NCBI RefSeq assembly: GCF_032362555.1
Contig: NC_083532.1
Coordinates: forward strand, 5,094,501-5,158,500
From: Amyelois transitella
Lineage: Eukaryota > Arthropoda > Insecta > Lepidoptera > Pyralidae
Reading direction: 5' to 3'
Length of the DNA: 64,000 nucleotides
Shown here: positions 1 through 11,585 of the stretch, piece by piece
How positions within the stretch are numbered: the first letter of the stretch is position 1
Layout: each line of letters starts with the position of its first letter
Made by a program: the position numbers and the translations under genes
Notes under the pieces: model-generated
Database searches by the model: none
The model's input: the letters and a program-made list of their open reading frames with translations, nothing else
Told to the model about the DNA's origin: nothing

Positions 1-179
1 GGGATTGACTTACTAACTTGGCATTCTTCTTTTTGGGCGATGGGCTAGCAACCTGTCAATATTTGAATCTCAATTCTATCATCAAGCCAAACAGTTGAAC
101 GTGGCCTTTCAGTCTTTTCAGGACTGTTGGCTCCGTCTACCCCGTAAGGGATATAGTCGTGATTATATGTATGTATGTT
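1..179 (+). repeat. TATG-tailed SINE, 3' part (cut by window edge)
   Basis: Matches the family described at 15877-16139 from its middle to the tail at 165-179. Confidence 0.8.
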
Positions 180-236
180 ATTATTTTATTTACAGTCAAA
201 CTTTAGGAAATAGCAAATACATAAATACCTACATAA

Positions 237-405
237 TGTGTAGTTTGTTACCGCTTCTTCTGCACTGACACTTTGAAAGCGGCCATAAACTTAGTTTTAA
301 GTAATTATTAATATTTAACGTGAACCAATGTTGTGAAACCAAAAGACGTGACAATTATTAAGTGATATTGAAGTGTCCCATAATAATGAATAAAAAAAAA
401 TAATT
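237..405 (+). repeat. Dispersed retroposon with GAAGCGG stem
   Basis: Family with a CCGCTTCTTC ... GAAGCGG inverted core and a tail of ATTCT-like repeats. Other copies are at 13066, 18957, 42378 and 44700. This one is diverged and lacks the tail. Confidence 0.6.
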
Positions 406-490
406 TGAGTAATTTCTACCGTCTGCTTGTGTCTGTTTTCTGAAATGCTTCTAGCTCAGATTGTAAAAATCTTAAGAGGCTACAAACATT

Positions 491-577
491 TGAGATTCTT
501 CTTTTAGGCGACGGGCTAGCAACCGTCACAGTCTAAATCTCAATTCCATCTAAACGTGTCCTTTAGTCTTCCTCTAC
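491..577 (+). repeat. Degenerate SINE fragment
   Basis: Retains the GGCGACGGGCTAGCAACC block and the following T-rich stretch of the TATG-tailed SINE. Confidence 0.55.
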
Positions 578-855
578 GGAATGATTTTCTGCCGTCTACG
601 GTAGCGAATTCTCTAGAAATACTATACTCGTGCTATATTTAGACGGTGGCAGGTGACACATCACAAAAAATATGTCAGCGCGTTACAAGATACTCGTAAG
701 ACAATAATATTAAATAATAATGAGCGCTGAGTGTAAGCTAATGGCTTTAATAGTTAGTTTTTTAGATAAGTACCGTAATAAACGCTATTTATAAAGAGAA
801 AGGATTTGTTTTTGTGTATGTTTGTAACGAATAAACTCAAAAACTACTGGACTGA

Positions 856-1092
856 ATAGGATATATAAAAGAATAGGACCACTCCATCTATTTCCCATGG
901 ATGTCGTAAAAGGCGACTAAGGGATAGGCTTACAAACTTGGGATTCTTTTTTAGGCGATGGGCTATCAACCTGTCACTATTTGAATCTCAATTCTATCAT
1001 TAAGCCAAATAGCTGAACGTGACCATTCAGTCTTTTCAAGACTGTTGGCTCTGTCTACCCCGCAAGGGTTATAGACGTGACCATATGTATGT
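856..1092 (+). repeat. TATG-tailed SINE with 13-bp target duplication
   Basis: Flanked by ACTACTGGACTGA (843-855) and ACTATTGGACTGA (1093-1105), one mismatch. The target is itself part of an older repeat carrying the 'actggactga' motif. Confidence 0.85.
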
Positions 1093-1105
1093 ACTATTGG
1101 ACTGA

Positions 1106-2984
1106 TTATCACGAAACTTGGCACAGAAAAAGAAAAGATCTGCGGGTCATAGGATACTTTCCTGTAATTTTCCACGGGATCGAAACTCCGAGTAAAAATG
1201 GTTTGTATTTAATATAACTTTCGTTTTATTATTTATTATTTTGTATAATTTATTGTTTCAGCGTTTTAAGCTATATATATTACTGTGCACTCGCAAATAT
1301 TATCTGTACATAAAAAAATTACGTTTAATTACGTTTTTTTAGGGTTGCGACAAGTGGGACCGCTTGGTACAATTCCGTGATTTTGTCATCTGGGTTTCTG
1401 TGCTGTGTGTTCACAGTTTCTGTCTCTCTCTCTCATCACACACAGACTGCAGCCGACATTCCTTATTTTTTTAAAGCAATGTTTTATTTCATAAATATTG
1501 TTTTTACCTTTTGATTGTTACTTCTACAAATACATATTTTTCTACTAGAGACACAGACTGTAGACTAAAAATATCTATACGTAAAAATTAAAAAAAAAAA
1601 ACACGTGGAGCCATATGGGTACCTATAACACTTTTATGAAAATCACACTTAATTAATAACTAATAACAAAAAAATATAGGCAAAACAAGTGTTAAGGTAC
1701 CTATAATAATTAAATAAATTATACAGTGTTAGCTTGAAAATTTGCCAGATTTTGTTACGATATGTTATTAACTAGTTTATTAGACCATAACCGAATTGTT
1801 TACAAAACATGGTACCCCTCGCACACTGGCCTAGAATCCGGTTTTGGTGCGTTACACAACACAAATATTAAAGAGTTTCACTTTTATATTCGCTGTCATT
1901 CATTTAAGCAGGTAAATAGATCTTTAAAACCTCAAGGCTCCTTAGAAACGTAATGACATGCGATGCGACGAATAAATAGTGCAAAAAAAATACAAATACC
2001 TATATAACCATAAAAGAGGTTTTGTAATAAAAGTTCGGTACTCACTTTGATAATTCCGATGTGGTTCTCAGTTGACAGAGCAGTTCCAGGGTTAATTTTT
2101 GTAATACTAGTGTAATTAAATAATTTAATTTATATTTTTAACAAAACGGAACCTAATAAAAACTGCATGACGGATCTCTGACTTGACTGTTCAATAGAAA
2201 TGCGAAGCGCCTGCTTGCGGTATTTTTAGTGTTGCAAAGGTTAATAATAAAATCCACCAGAAAAATAAGTTAAATCGAATATTATGTTTAAAATTTGGGT
2301 TATATTATACCTATTTAATGTCGATCAAAATTCATAGCTGTTTGCGACAACACAAAGATCAAAAAATTCATTAGCATCGATTTCAATCCATAATGAAATT
2401 TGATAATATATAATTTGGTCTAGTCGTAGTTGTTTAGCTATTTTGACATTGTATAATGTATGACTAGAAATACGGCAAGCGACAGAAGTAATTAGAAAAC
2501 CTACTATACTGTGCTGATACCATTTTAAGATTTGGAAAGGTAACGACATAGGTATCATAATTCGAGAATACCTAGTTATGCTATTTGGGAATATCATGTC
2601 TTGGTCATAATACTTATAATGTCTTACAAATAGCATATACAACGATTGAGGGCTACTTTCATTATTAATAATTTCATTATTAACATAGAATGTACGTACC
2701 TATGTACTATCATTTACAACCGAGTGTTATGGGTACAGTATTACACTCTCGGTCTCGTAATAAACGCGGTTCACAACACACGTAGTTTTATTAATTTTAG
2801 TGACTATAATATTAGTTTTCGGCGCACACATTAATGACTTAGGGAACTTTAAGAAAACTATAATGGCAACCTTGTAGTCAAACGTCACTGTCATAGGCTT
2901 GTCATCCATCAGTCAGATATTATTTACAAAAAAAAGTCAACTCGTTTGCTTCTTCGCAAATTATTAGTGAAAAATTAAATTATA
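1106..2984. other. AT-rich intergenic DNA before LYRM4
   Basis: Short ORFs here have no recognisable content and no codon bias that I can see. The stretch just upstream of 2985 should include the LYRM4 promoter, but no TATA box or initiator stands out. Confidence 0.5.
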
Positions 2985-4247
2985 ATGGCAGGAACAAGTA
3001 AAACGCAAATATTATCTTTATATAAGGCGTTGATGAGAGAATCACAGAAGTTTCCCAACTACAATTTCCGGTAAAAACTGTTCTAATTACATAACCTCAA
3101 ATTTTTGTTTAACTTTCTTATTTACACTGGTTTCGTGTCGTATTTTATCAATAGTTGTTAATAGATATTTCGTTATTATATATTGCGACATTCCGTTCTT
3201 TCATTTATTTTCAGTCTCTGCTTATTTATTATCTGTATTGTTTGTATTTCATAATATTTGTTTATCTTGTCACATCTCTGTGGGGGGGTTGATAACTTCA
3301 TGTAATCCCACGATTTATCTGAGATTACATTTGGGTCAATTAGAATTTGTATATTTGAATTTGAACATATTTGATAAGCCTTGTTTCTACTCATATTATG
3401 CAAATAAAAGTTTGTATAACAATATTTTTTTTTACACTCCATTTTGTTTGTTTAACAGTATTAATATATGTTTTGTTTGTTTCAGCTCTTACGCCCTGAG
3501 AAGGGTAAGAGATGCATTCAAAGAGAACCAGAGTGTTACAGACACAAAGACAATCACCAAACAGATAGAGTTTGCCAAAGACAATTTATCAATGTTGAAA
3601 CGACAGGTAAAACTTATGGAAGTTAACTTATTATGTATGCTTTTAACTTCATGCATATAGTCACGTCTATATCCCTTACGGGGTAGACAAAGACAACAGT
3701 CCCGAAAAGATGGCCACGTTCAGCTGCTCAGCTGAATGATGGAATTAAGATCCAAATAGTGTCGCCTAAAAAAAGGATTGCAATTTTATAAGCCTATTCC
3801 TTAGTCGCCTTTTACGACATCCATGGGAAAGAGATGGAGTGGTCCTATTCTTTTTTGTATTGGTGCAGGGAACCACACGGCACAACTTACTTTCGTAATT
3901 TTTTTCTTTTAAGCTTTTTGGTTTCTGACACAAATAGAATAGGATCACTCCATCTCTTTCCCGCATGGCGACTAAGGCATTGGCGTATTAACATGGGATT
4001 CCTTTTGTAAGCAATAGGCTAGTGACCTGTCACTATTTGAATCTCAATTCCATCGTATTCCAATACAGCTGTATGTGGCCTTTCAGTCTTTTCAAGACTG
4101 TTGGCTCTGTTTTCCCCGCAAGGGATAAAGACGTAACTATATGTATGCATGTTATAATATTATTTCATATCGGATTTTTATTATTTTCAGGTTATCATAG
4201 GGAACATGTACAAGACGGAGAAACTTGTTATAGAGAATTTAGGATAA
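2985..4247 (+). CDS. LYRM4: LYRM4/ISD11, mitochondrial Fe-S assembly LYR-family protein (3 exons)
   Basis: Exons 2985-3070, 3486-3606 and 4191-4247 join in frame to give 87 residues; ISD11 proteins are usually about 90. The product begins MAGTSKTQILSLYKALMRES and ends KLVIENLG. It matches ISD11 along its whole length: the Complex1_LYR helix at about residues 9-30, the YALRRVRDAF block at 30-39, and the VIIGNMYKTEKL end. ISD11 binds and stabilises the cysteine desulfurase NFS1 together with acyl carrier protein in the mitochondrial matrix. The signature triplet reads LYK (residues 12-14), not LYR. Donors are gtaaaa and gtaaaa, and acceptors are ttcag and ttttcag. The start is the first ATG, 21 bases after an in-frame-free AT-rich leader. 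Intron 2 carries two opposing SINE copies. An AATAAA lies at 4609-4614. The assignment is by family knowledge and is firm. Confidence 0.93.
3652..3892 (-). repeat. TATG-tailed SINE in LYRM4 intron 2
   Basis: Near full length, antisense to LYRM4. The head GCCGTGTGGTTCCC is at the right edge. Confidence 0.85.
3936..4152 (+). repeat. TATG-tailed SINE in LYRM4 intron 2, opposite to its neighbour
   Basis: Lacks the head. With 3652-3892 it forms an imperfect head-to-head inverted pair whose tail ends about 38 bp before exon 3. Confidence 0.8.
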
Positions 4248-4422
4248 ACCGTGTGTTTGCTGATCTCAACGGTAGAACATGACTAAAGGAGAAAAAAATG
4301 CAATGTTAACTCATCTAGGCACTTCACTGTGGATTTCTTATTACTAGAATGATAATCCAACTTTAACAAGCTGATAATTCTTTTGTTTAACAAAATTAGC
4401 GTTGCACCCTTTCAATCAACTT

Positions 4423-4482
4423 TATACATACATACATACAATCACGCCTATATCCCTTGCGGGGTAGACAGAGCCAACAGTT
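4423..4482 (-). repeat. SINE 3' tail fragment
   Basis: Only the last 60 bp, including the GTCTACCCCGCAAGG block, remain. Confidence 0.65.
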
Positions 4483-5149
4483 TAAAAAACAACAAATTTA
4501 ATTTTATTTTATCTATATATTTGCAAATTAGAACAAATTTAATCATGATGTTTGGAAGTCATTTTACAGATGTTCCATTCCATTCAAATAATGATCTTAA
4601 TTTAATGCAATAAAACACTCAGTCATAAACTTTAATATTAACCCAAATGTAACAGTTGTGTGGCGAAATCTATAAGTCACAAAAATAAAAAAATAATAAA
4701 ATCACGCGACGCTTTCAATCAAAAACAGCGAAAATCGCACAAGCAAAGATTTCACGGATTGGAGCTATAAATACAACCTCCGACACAACATCGTCTGTCG
4801 CGCGGTTCCCCAGGCGTCACACCAGCCTGGCGGAAGATCTTCCCTTTGTGGCGGTCGAGCCGAAATATCGCTCCCGCTACAAGTTTATGATTGTGCGAAT
4901 ACTTTATTGTGTGCTGTATTTTCATACGTTTAAGATTCTATTTCGAATGGAAGGAGGAATTTGTTTCTTTCGCACACCTTTTCAGAAGAATTGTGGGTCT
5001 ATTTTTTTTTTGTATATCTATGGGTGCACCATTTATATTTTTAATGCTTAAGTCACTGTTTTTGTTAATGATAAAGTTAAATTTAACGTAATGCAATACG
5101 CTGTATAAGAAATAAGAAGTACAAATTTGGCTTTGGTAACTACTACCAT

Positions 5150-5370
5150 TCACGTCTATATCCCTTGCGGGGTAGACAGAGCCTACAGTCTTTTCAATAA
5201 AAGACTGAATGGCCACGTTCAGCTATTTGGCTTTAAGATAGAATTGAGATTCAAATAGTGACAGGTTGCTAGCACATCGCCTAAAACAAGAATCCAAATA
5301 TAATGAGCATATCCCTTCGAAATAGAAAGAGTGGTTCTATTATTTTTATTGGTGCCAAGAACCACAAGAA
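5150..5370 (-). repeat. TATG-tailed SINE
   Basis: Nearly full-length copy with a decayed head. Confidence 0.8.
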
Positions 5371-5639
5371 TATGTCGCGTTTCGCGCCATATTAAGAAAG
5401 CGATAGATTGACGCGCGATAATAACAGCGTCGCGCGAGCCATGCTGAGCTTCGAAATCGAAAGAATATAAAAAATTACAAATAATAGATCTCTTAAATCT
5501 AAATCATGGACGACTGCACATTGTCTTCATTTAAAAAAGAAATGCAAATGTAAAATTTTATATTATTTCGAATTCTGTAAGTCTAAGGTTATGTCATGAA
5601 ATAAATAATATTGCCGTGTGGTTCCTGGTATCTAGTGCA

Positions 5640-5950
5640 ACTTATACTAAGACTATTTTCAAAGTTATGTACGTTAGTTTGAATACTAACCGATTTTCCT
5701 CCGATGGTTTCCTCACTATGTTTTCCCTCACCGTAAGAGAAACCTGCACATTCAGGCAACTGGATGTGTAACCATGATCGATCCAATAAGGTTAGGTTCC
5801 CCTGCAATGGTTGCGGAGGTCAGACGGGAGTCGCTTCGTGTAATAACCTGACTCACCCAATCCAGGATCCGTGGTCAAAGGCGCACCCCGGGCTCCTCTC
5901 CAGAGTGGTGAGGATGCGACCGGGACTAAAGCCAGGAGGTAGAAGGTCAT
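5640..5950 (+). repeat. Dispersed repeat with GGTCAGACGGGAGTCGCTTC core
   Basis: Contains blocks for a CTGCACATTCAGGCAACTGG start, the core named here and a GGGACTAAAGCCAGGAGG end. Related copies are at 17386-17476, 43650-43780, 44065-44200 and 53360-53550. The class is not recognised. Confidence 0.7.
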
Positions 5951-6507
5951 AAAATTAATTTGTATTCATTTGCCTTACAGTAAGCATCAAATGACCGATT
6001 ATTTTTTGGTTCATCAAAATGGGATACCAATGTATCATGCTTTTGCATAGTATAGTACAGTAGGTTATACAGAAAAGTATACAAGTTAAGCTAAGATTGT
6101 ATGACAGTAGTACACCTAATTTTCTATGTAGCCCACTGTACATAAAACTAATATGTATGTTTCAAAACAAAAGACCAATTAAATTGGATGTTCTAAATTT
6201 GAGTTTTCAACATTGATATCAAATTATTTGTAGATGCGTTGGGCGCTTATAATGTTTTTATGTGTTAACAAAATTTTATCTGTTTTATATTTTAAGCTTA
6301 GTTTAGTATGTTAAATGTAAATAAAAGAATACTTGTTTAATTTTGTTATTATTTATTTCTGACAATTTCGAAAAATAAAATTGATTGCACAAAATTTTTG
6401 TTTGTAGACTCAAATCTACATTATCTATATTAATTCTTAAATTACATTTTTTCAGTTTATTTTTTTAAACCACATGTTTAAAATAATAGAATTTAAAAAA
6501 TATAATA

Positions 6508-8628
6508 CAGTGAAACCTGGTTAAGTGGGACCTGGATAAGTGAGAAACCTCTTTTATTAAGAGTTGCAATGAGGTCCCGGTTCTTTTTCATTAAATTACC
6601 TCTGTTAATGGGACTTTTTGAAACTGGTTAAATGAGATTTGGATTCTAAGACTTTTTCGATGTTTACCTCTATAATTGAGATTGTGTAGCTCAATTATCT
6701 GTATAAGTGAGACAAATTAATCAGGTCTGAACACGTTTTGACATGTTTGTTTACAAACATTTCGCATCGTCTTCCGCGCATGCTTTGTTTATCAGTAGGT
6801 ACTATCTCAGGTTTTGATCTTAAAACAAGGAAATAAAAGTGTACAAAATGTCTAAACGTAAATATAAAACGTTATCAGTATCTGAAAAATTAAAACTTCT
6901 ATCAGATTATGATTGTGGAAAGTCGCGTGATGAACTGTGTAGGGAGAATAACATACCAAAGTCAACCCTGTGTAGAATTATTCAAAATAACGAGAAAATT
7001 CGGTCTCAGTGTATTGATGGAAAAGGAAAACTCAAACGAATACGAGCCGCAGAGTATCCTGAACTTGAAAAGTGTCTCTGTACATGGATAAAGCAGGTAC
7101 GGAATAATAACATTCCAATAAGCGGACCAATGATTAAAGAGAAAGCTGAAGAATTTGCAAAAAAAGCTCCATTTTGATAATTTTTCTGGCAGTAATGGGT
7201 GGTTGGAAGGATTTAAGAAAAGAAACGATATCACATTCAAAAATGTTTGTGGCGAGAGCAATTCTGTGGACAATAACGAATGTAATGAGTGGATTAAAAA
7301 CCTTCCAGCTTTATTACACGATTATTCCCCCGATGACGTATTCAACGCCGATGAAGCGGGCTTATTCTACAAGTGTCTTCCGGATAAAACATTTACGTTC
7401 AAAGGTCAGCCTTGCCATGGTGGTAAATTGAGTAAAGATCGGGTCACAGTACTTGTAAGTGCAAATATGTCTGGGACTGAAAAACTGCCACTTCTTTTAA
7501 TTGGAAAATCTAAGAGCCCAAGATGCTTCAAGGGTATTAAAATGTTGCCTGTTAATTATAAAAACAATAAAAAGGCCTGGATGACTTCTGAATTATTTGC
7601 AGATTGGTTAAAAAAAGTGAACGCCGATATGAGGGCCCAAAAACGAAAGATCATTATGTTTGTTGACAACTGCACAGCTCACAACAATATGCCCAAATTA
7701 GACTATGTTACATTATTGTACTTACCCGCCAATACCACAAGTAAATTACAGCCCATGGATCAGGGTATTATCAACAACTTTAAGGTTTACTACAGGAAGG
7801 AAGTTGTTCAGTATGTTCTTAAATCTATAGAAGAGGATAAAAGCCCAGAAATTAACATCCTCCAGGCCATGAGATTTGCGAGAAAAGCTTGGTTTTCTGT
7901 TAGCAAAACTACAATTAGTAATTGCTTAAAAAAAGCTGGATTCAAAGTCACGAATGTATCTGAACCTGAGAGCCTACAAGAGGAGCCAGAGATCTGTGAA
8001 ACTTTTCCAGAATGGGATAAATTATTTACTGAATGTAGGAATGAGCAACAGGCGACTTTTCAGGATTTCGTTTCTATGGATAATAATGTACTCATTTCAG
8101 AGGAGCTCAATGATGATGACATAGTTGCTATGTATTCTTCTTTGGACACAGAAGAAGAAGAAGAGGAAGAAGACTGTGAAGAGACTCCAGTGAAAATTTC
8201 AAAGTGTGAGGCAATGGAAGCTTTAGAAACTTTACACAAGTATTTCGAAATGTCAAATGTTGATGATTCTAATATTTTTGATCGAATTTATTATATCGAG
8301 AAACAGGTTTCAGCAACTAGCAATCAAGTACAAACAACCATTACCGATTACTTTAAGTCATAATCGTTACAATATTGTTTTTTTTTTATATGTAGTACAA
8401 TCATATCTACTACATTAAATTCTTAACACCAAAAATACGCATTTTTATTAACATTTCCACGTCTAATAAAAGAATAAAGGCACATTTCTACCTCTGTAAA
8501 GGGGCCTCTGTAAATGAGACAACTATAATTTTAAACCTGTTTAATTGGAAAACTGGATTATTGGAAACTCTCAATAATTGGTACATATGTCTTGGTCCCT
8601 TGAGATCCCAATTAACCAGGTTTCACTG
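6508..8628 (+). mobile_element. Tigger/pogo-like DNA transposon, full length
   Basis: The element is bounded by inverted repeats that start CAGTGAAACCTGGTTAA at 6508 and end with the complement at 8628. Both ends are flanked by TA, the target duplication of the Tc1/mariner/pogo superfamily. Subterminal sequence repeats degenerate copies of the same 'no-gap' motif (for example 6525-6545 and 8500-8590). The single internal gene encodes a Tigger-type transposase with one frameshift. Length (2121 bp) and layout fit a complete autonomous element that has recently lost coding capacity. Confidence 0.93.
6848..8363 (+). pseudogene. Tigger/pogo transposase, split by one frameshift
   Basis: Two overlapping frames make one transposase. 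Frame 1 (6848-7177, starting MSKRKYKTLSVSEKLKLL) holds the psq-type helix-turn-helix and the start of the CENP-B-type DNA-binding domain. Frame 2 (about 7155-8363) continues with NFSGSNGWLEGFKKRN and the DDE_1 catalytic domain. The three acidic residues are visible in FNADEAG (codon at 7350), FVDNCTAH (7665) and PMDQGIIN (7758), giving the DDD triad of pogo elements. The break coincides with a run of seven A at 7159-7165, consistent with a one-base gain. The C-terminus has an acidic EEEEEEED stretch and ends TTITDYFKS. No other stop interrupts the roughly 500 codons, so the damage is recent. A sequencing error at the homopolymer is an alternative. Confidence 0.9.
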
Positions 8629-8698
8629 TACTTTAAACATACTGGGGTGCAAATTGTGATTGTACAGAGGTATAGGTAACTTAAAAAGTCATTATAAA

Positions 8699-8973
8699 TG
8701 TACAGTAATTTGAAAGTGGTACTGCTGGCCACAAAGAAAAAAAAAAGAACAAAAATAGAATATTGGATAAAATATTTAAAAGGTCAGAAGCGCGTATGTT
8801 ACAATGTTATTTATATATAATGAAGTTCACTTTTTATAATGTTATGGATTAATACCTAATATGTAAACCAAATACTAAAAATATAAGTTCAGCCAGTTAT
8901 TTCAGAAAGTGCAGTTTTAATAACTTTCAAAACAAGTTCCAACAAAGATCATCAAATAGTTCTATATTAAACA
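8699..8973 (+). repeat. 5' LTR of the BEL/Pao element
   Basis: 275-bp direct repeat starting TGTACAGTAATTTG and ending TATTAAACA. Apparently identical to the copy at 11586-11860, so the insertion has had little time to diverge. Confidence 0.93.
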
Positions 8974-9547
8974 TTGGTCCTCAATCGAGCCACATAATTT
9001 TCCAGCTCTTTGGTGTTTCAAGTTTCGTTTAAAATAATTTTACAATATAATTGTCACGTACATAACATGAGATATATGCAGAGTGCAGCATCTTTTGTTT
9101 CCATTTACTTACAAATTCGTAAGTGCATATTCTACTCTGAAGTAACAAGAAACCTGGATTGCTTCTCTTTTTGCGCTACAACAATTATTTCTATAATACA
9201 ATATGGCAAAGGGAGATTATTGACAACCTTGAGAGAGGTAAAAGAAATAGTTCTTCGTGAAGAATAGGTACGCGTACATCGGGTGTCTACAATCTGTTCA
9301 GTGCAAAAATTAAGAAGAAGATTTGTGTAATAATAATGAGAGCAGTGAAAATCGTGAGTACATTTGTAACACTAAGTTAAAAATAACATTGACGTTCAAC
9401 AAAAATCCAAATTTTTACACCCACCGACATTAAATGTATATAGTGTAATTATTAGATGGATAAATAATTTAGTACAGGTAATATTAAGTGTACTTATATA
9501 AGTTACATTTATATCGCTTCGTGACTGTTTATCTTTTTGTAAATATC

Positions 9548-11335
9548 ATGGAAGGATTACTTAATTTACAGGCAAAACTGAAATCAAAAATAACAAAGTC
9601 GTTCATTAATTTTAAAAACTATCCACAAGAAAATCTAACCCCAGAGTATGTAGAGGTTGTGTTAAATAATTTAGAGCAGGATTGGAATTTGTATAAAGAA
9701 AATGACAACAAATTGTACAGTACTTCAAATCCAGAACAACTAGAATGTACAGACTATGTAAGTAATTGTATATATGATGAGGTCGCGGATATTTATACAA
9801 CTTGCAAAACACAAATGAAAATAACATTAAGAGCATTATGTATGGTTCATTCTTCGGCAGAGTCTCCCTGTAATTTAAATAAATCAGCTTCTTCTGTTAA
9901 GTTACCGAAACTTACCATACCTGTTTTCTCAGGCAACTATACAGAATGGACTACATTTAGAAATCTATTCATGTCACTTATTCATCACAACATATCACTT
10001 GATAATGTACAGAAACTGCATTATCTCAAAGGTCACCTCACAGGGGAAGCTGAACAATTGATAAGGCATGTTCCCATCACAAGTTCAAATTATATGTTAT
10101 GCTGGGATAAATTAGAACGCAGGTACAATAACAAAAAACAGTTGGCTACCAGTATTCTAAAAAGATTATTCGGGCAAAATACTATATTAAAAGAATCAGG
10201 TACCGCATTAAAACAGCTTTTAGATACCACTTGTGATTGTCTGAGTGCTCTAAAAAATTTAGAAATTGATGTGAGTACTTGGGACATTCTCATTGTTCAC
10301 ATTCTTGCTGAGAAACTGGACCCGGAGAGTCGCAAGCAGTGGGAGCTGAGTGCATTTAGTTACGATGCAAATGAATTACCGACGTTCGAAAAGTTTCAGT
10401 ATTTTATTGAAAATCGGTTTAGAGCTTTGGAATGCGTGGAAGCCAGTATTGAAAGTCGTAAGCCTAATAGATCACATAATTTATATAGTTCAAAGTCAAT
10501 GTTTACTAAAGTTCAGCTCAGATTGCTGTGCGAGTATTGTTCCCAAACACATAAACTATGTTTTTGTAAAAAGTTTTCCAAACTTAAGTTAGAGCACAAG
10601 ATAGAATTTGTAAATAAGAACAATATTTGTTATAATTGCTTAGGTGGTAATCACACATTAGTTAATTGTAAGAAATCTAGTACGTGTCAAATATGTAAAA
10701 AACGCCATCATTCACTTTTGCATACCGATCAATCGGAAATGTATAGTTCAAGGAACACCATAAAGTCTCAAGTAAATGTAGCAAGTCAATTACAAAATGA
10801 GTCAGTGGGTGCCTGTAAACAAATAAAGTCAAAACAAGTAATATTGCCCACTGCGTTAGTCCACACCAGATCCGAAACTGGTGAACCCCGAGTGCTACGT
10901 GCCCTTGTAGACCAGGCTTCTGAGTCATGTTTTATAACAGAAGCTGCCGTACAACAACTGTGTCTTAAAAAGATTCCTCTAAATGGATCTGTTTCTGGTT
11001 TAGGAAATGACAAAACAATTAATATTAATCATATAGTTAAGTTACCTATTCATTCAAATGTTTGTCGTTTTAATATTGAAATCGATGCACACATTGTTAA
11101 AAGTATAACTTCCAACTTACCAGATAAAGAAATTGATAAAAAATATTTTTATTGGTTAGATCGACATCTTGCTGATCCAGATTTCAATAGGTCTAGTCAA
11201 GTGGACATGATTTTAGGGGCAAACATTTACAGTTATATAATTAAAGAAGGTTTATTAAAAAATTGTGAAGGTGATCTGATTGCTCAGGAAACAGTTTTTG
11301 GTTGGCTAATTTCTGGTGTTGTAAATAATGTGTAA
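9548..11335 (+). CDS. BEL/Pao gag-protease polyprotein, lacking reverse transcriptase
   Basis: One uninterrupted frame of 595 codons from the ATG at 9548; an upstream in-frame non-conserved extension begins at 9488. Domains in order: a gag-like region (DUF1759 type) with PKLTIPVFSGNYTEWTTFRN at about residues 120-140; a cysteine-rich stretch CEYCSQTHKLCFC; a zinc knuckle CYNCLGGNHTLVNC (CX2CX4HX4C); a second CQICKKRHHSLLH; then a DUF1758-type aspartic protease with ALVDQASESCFIT. The reading ends TVFGWLISGVVNNV, the point where full-length BEL polyproteins continue into reverse transcriptase. The protein could support particle assembly but not reverse transcription, so movement would need help from a complete relative. 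The protease motif reads D-Q-A rather than D-S/T-G; whether it is active is unknown. Confidence 0.9.
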   Translation: MEGLLNLQAKLKSKITKSFINFKNYPQENLTPEYVEVVLNNLEQDWNLYKENDNKLYSTSNPEQLECTDYVSNCIYDEVADIYTTCKTQMKITLRALCMVHSSAESPCNLNKSASSVKLPKLTIPVFSGNYTEWTTFRNLFMSLIHHNISLDNVQKLHYLKGHLTGEAEQLIRHVPITSSNYMLCWDKLERRYNNKKQLATSILKRLFGQNTILKESGTALKQLLDTTCDCLSALKNLEIDVSTWDILIVHILAEKLDPESRKQWELSAFSYDANELPTFEKFQYFIENRFRALECVEASIESRKPNRSHNLYSSKSMFTKVQLRLLCEYCSQTHKLCFCKKFSKLKLEHKIEFVNKNNICYNCLGGNHTLVNCKKSSTCQICKKRHHSLLHTDQSEMYSSRNTIKSQVNVASQLQNESVGACKQIKSKQVILPTALVHTRSETGEPRVLRALVDQASESCFITEAAVQQLCLKKIPLNGSVSGLGNDKTININHIVKLPIHSNVCRFNIEIDAHIVKSITSNLPDKEIDKKYFYWLDRHLADPDFNRSSQVDMILGANIYSYIIKEGLLKNCEGDLIAQETVFGWLISGVVNNV

Positions 11336-11585
11336 ATAAAGTTAGCAAAAAATTGAGAGGTTGGGCATGTAGGTATGTTCAAAGAGTAAAAAGTCCATTA
11401 GAATTATAAAGATTATCTACCTATTAGATTTAAGGCAACAAAAGGCCAAAATGAGTGAATAGATTAAAGTATCTTGTTATGTTACACTGCAAAATTGTAA
11501 ATACAGTTAAGGTTCATCAATTTAATAATTAAGTTTGTTTATTTGTGAAGGACATCTTGCCAATAGATGTCCTTGGGAGGCGGCA

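Noticed and set aside
1762-1953. 63-codon ORF
   Set aside because: No conserved motif, no splice partners and no codon bias visible.
2325-2642. 105-codon minus-strand ORF upstream of LYRM4
   Set aside because: AT-rich random-looking sequence, no signal or family features.
8974-8995. Naming the tRNA that primes the BEL element
   Set aside because: A TGG start is visible but I could not match the following bases to a specific tRNA with confidence.
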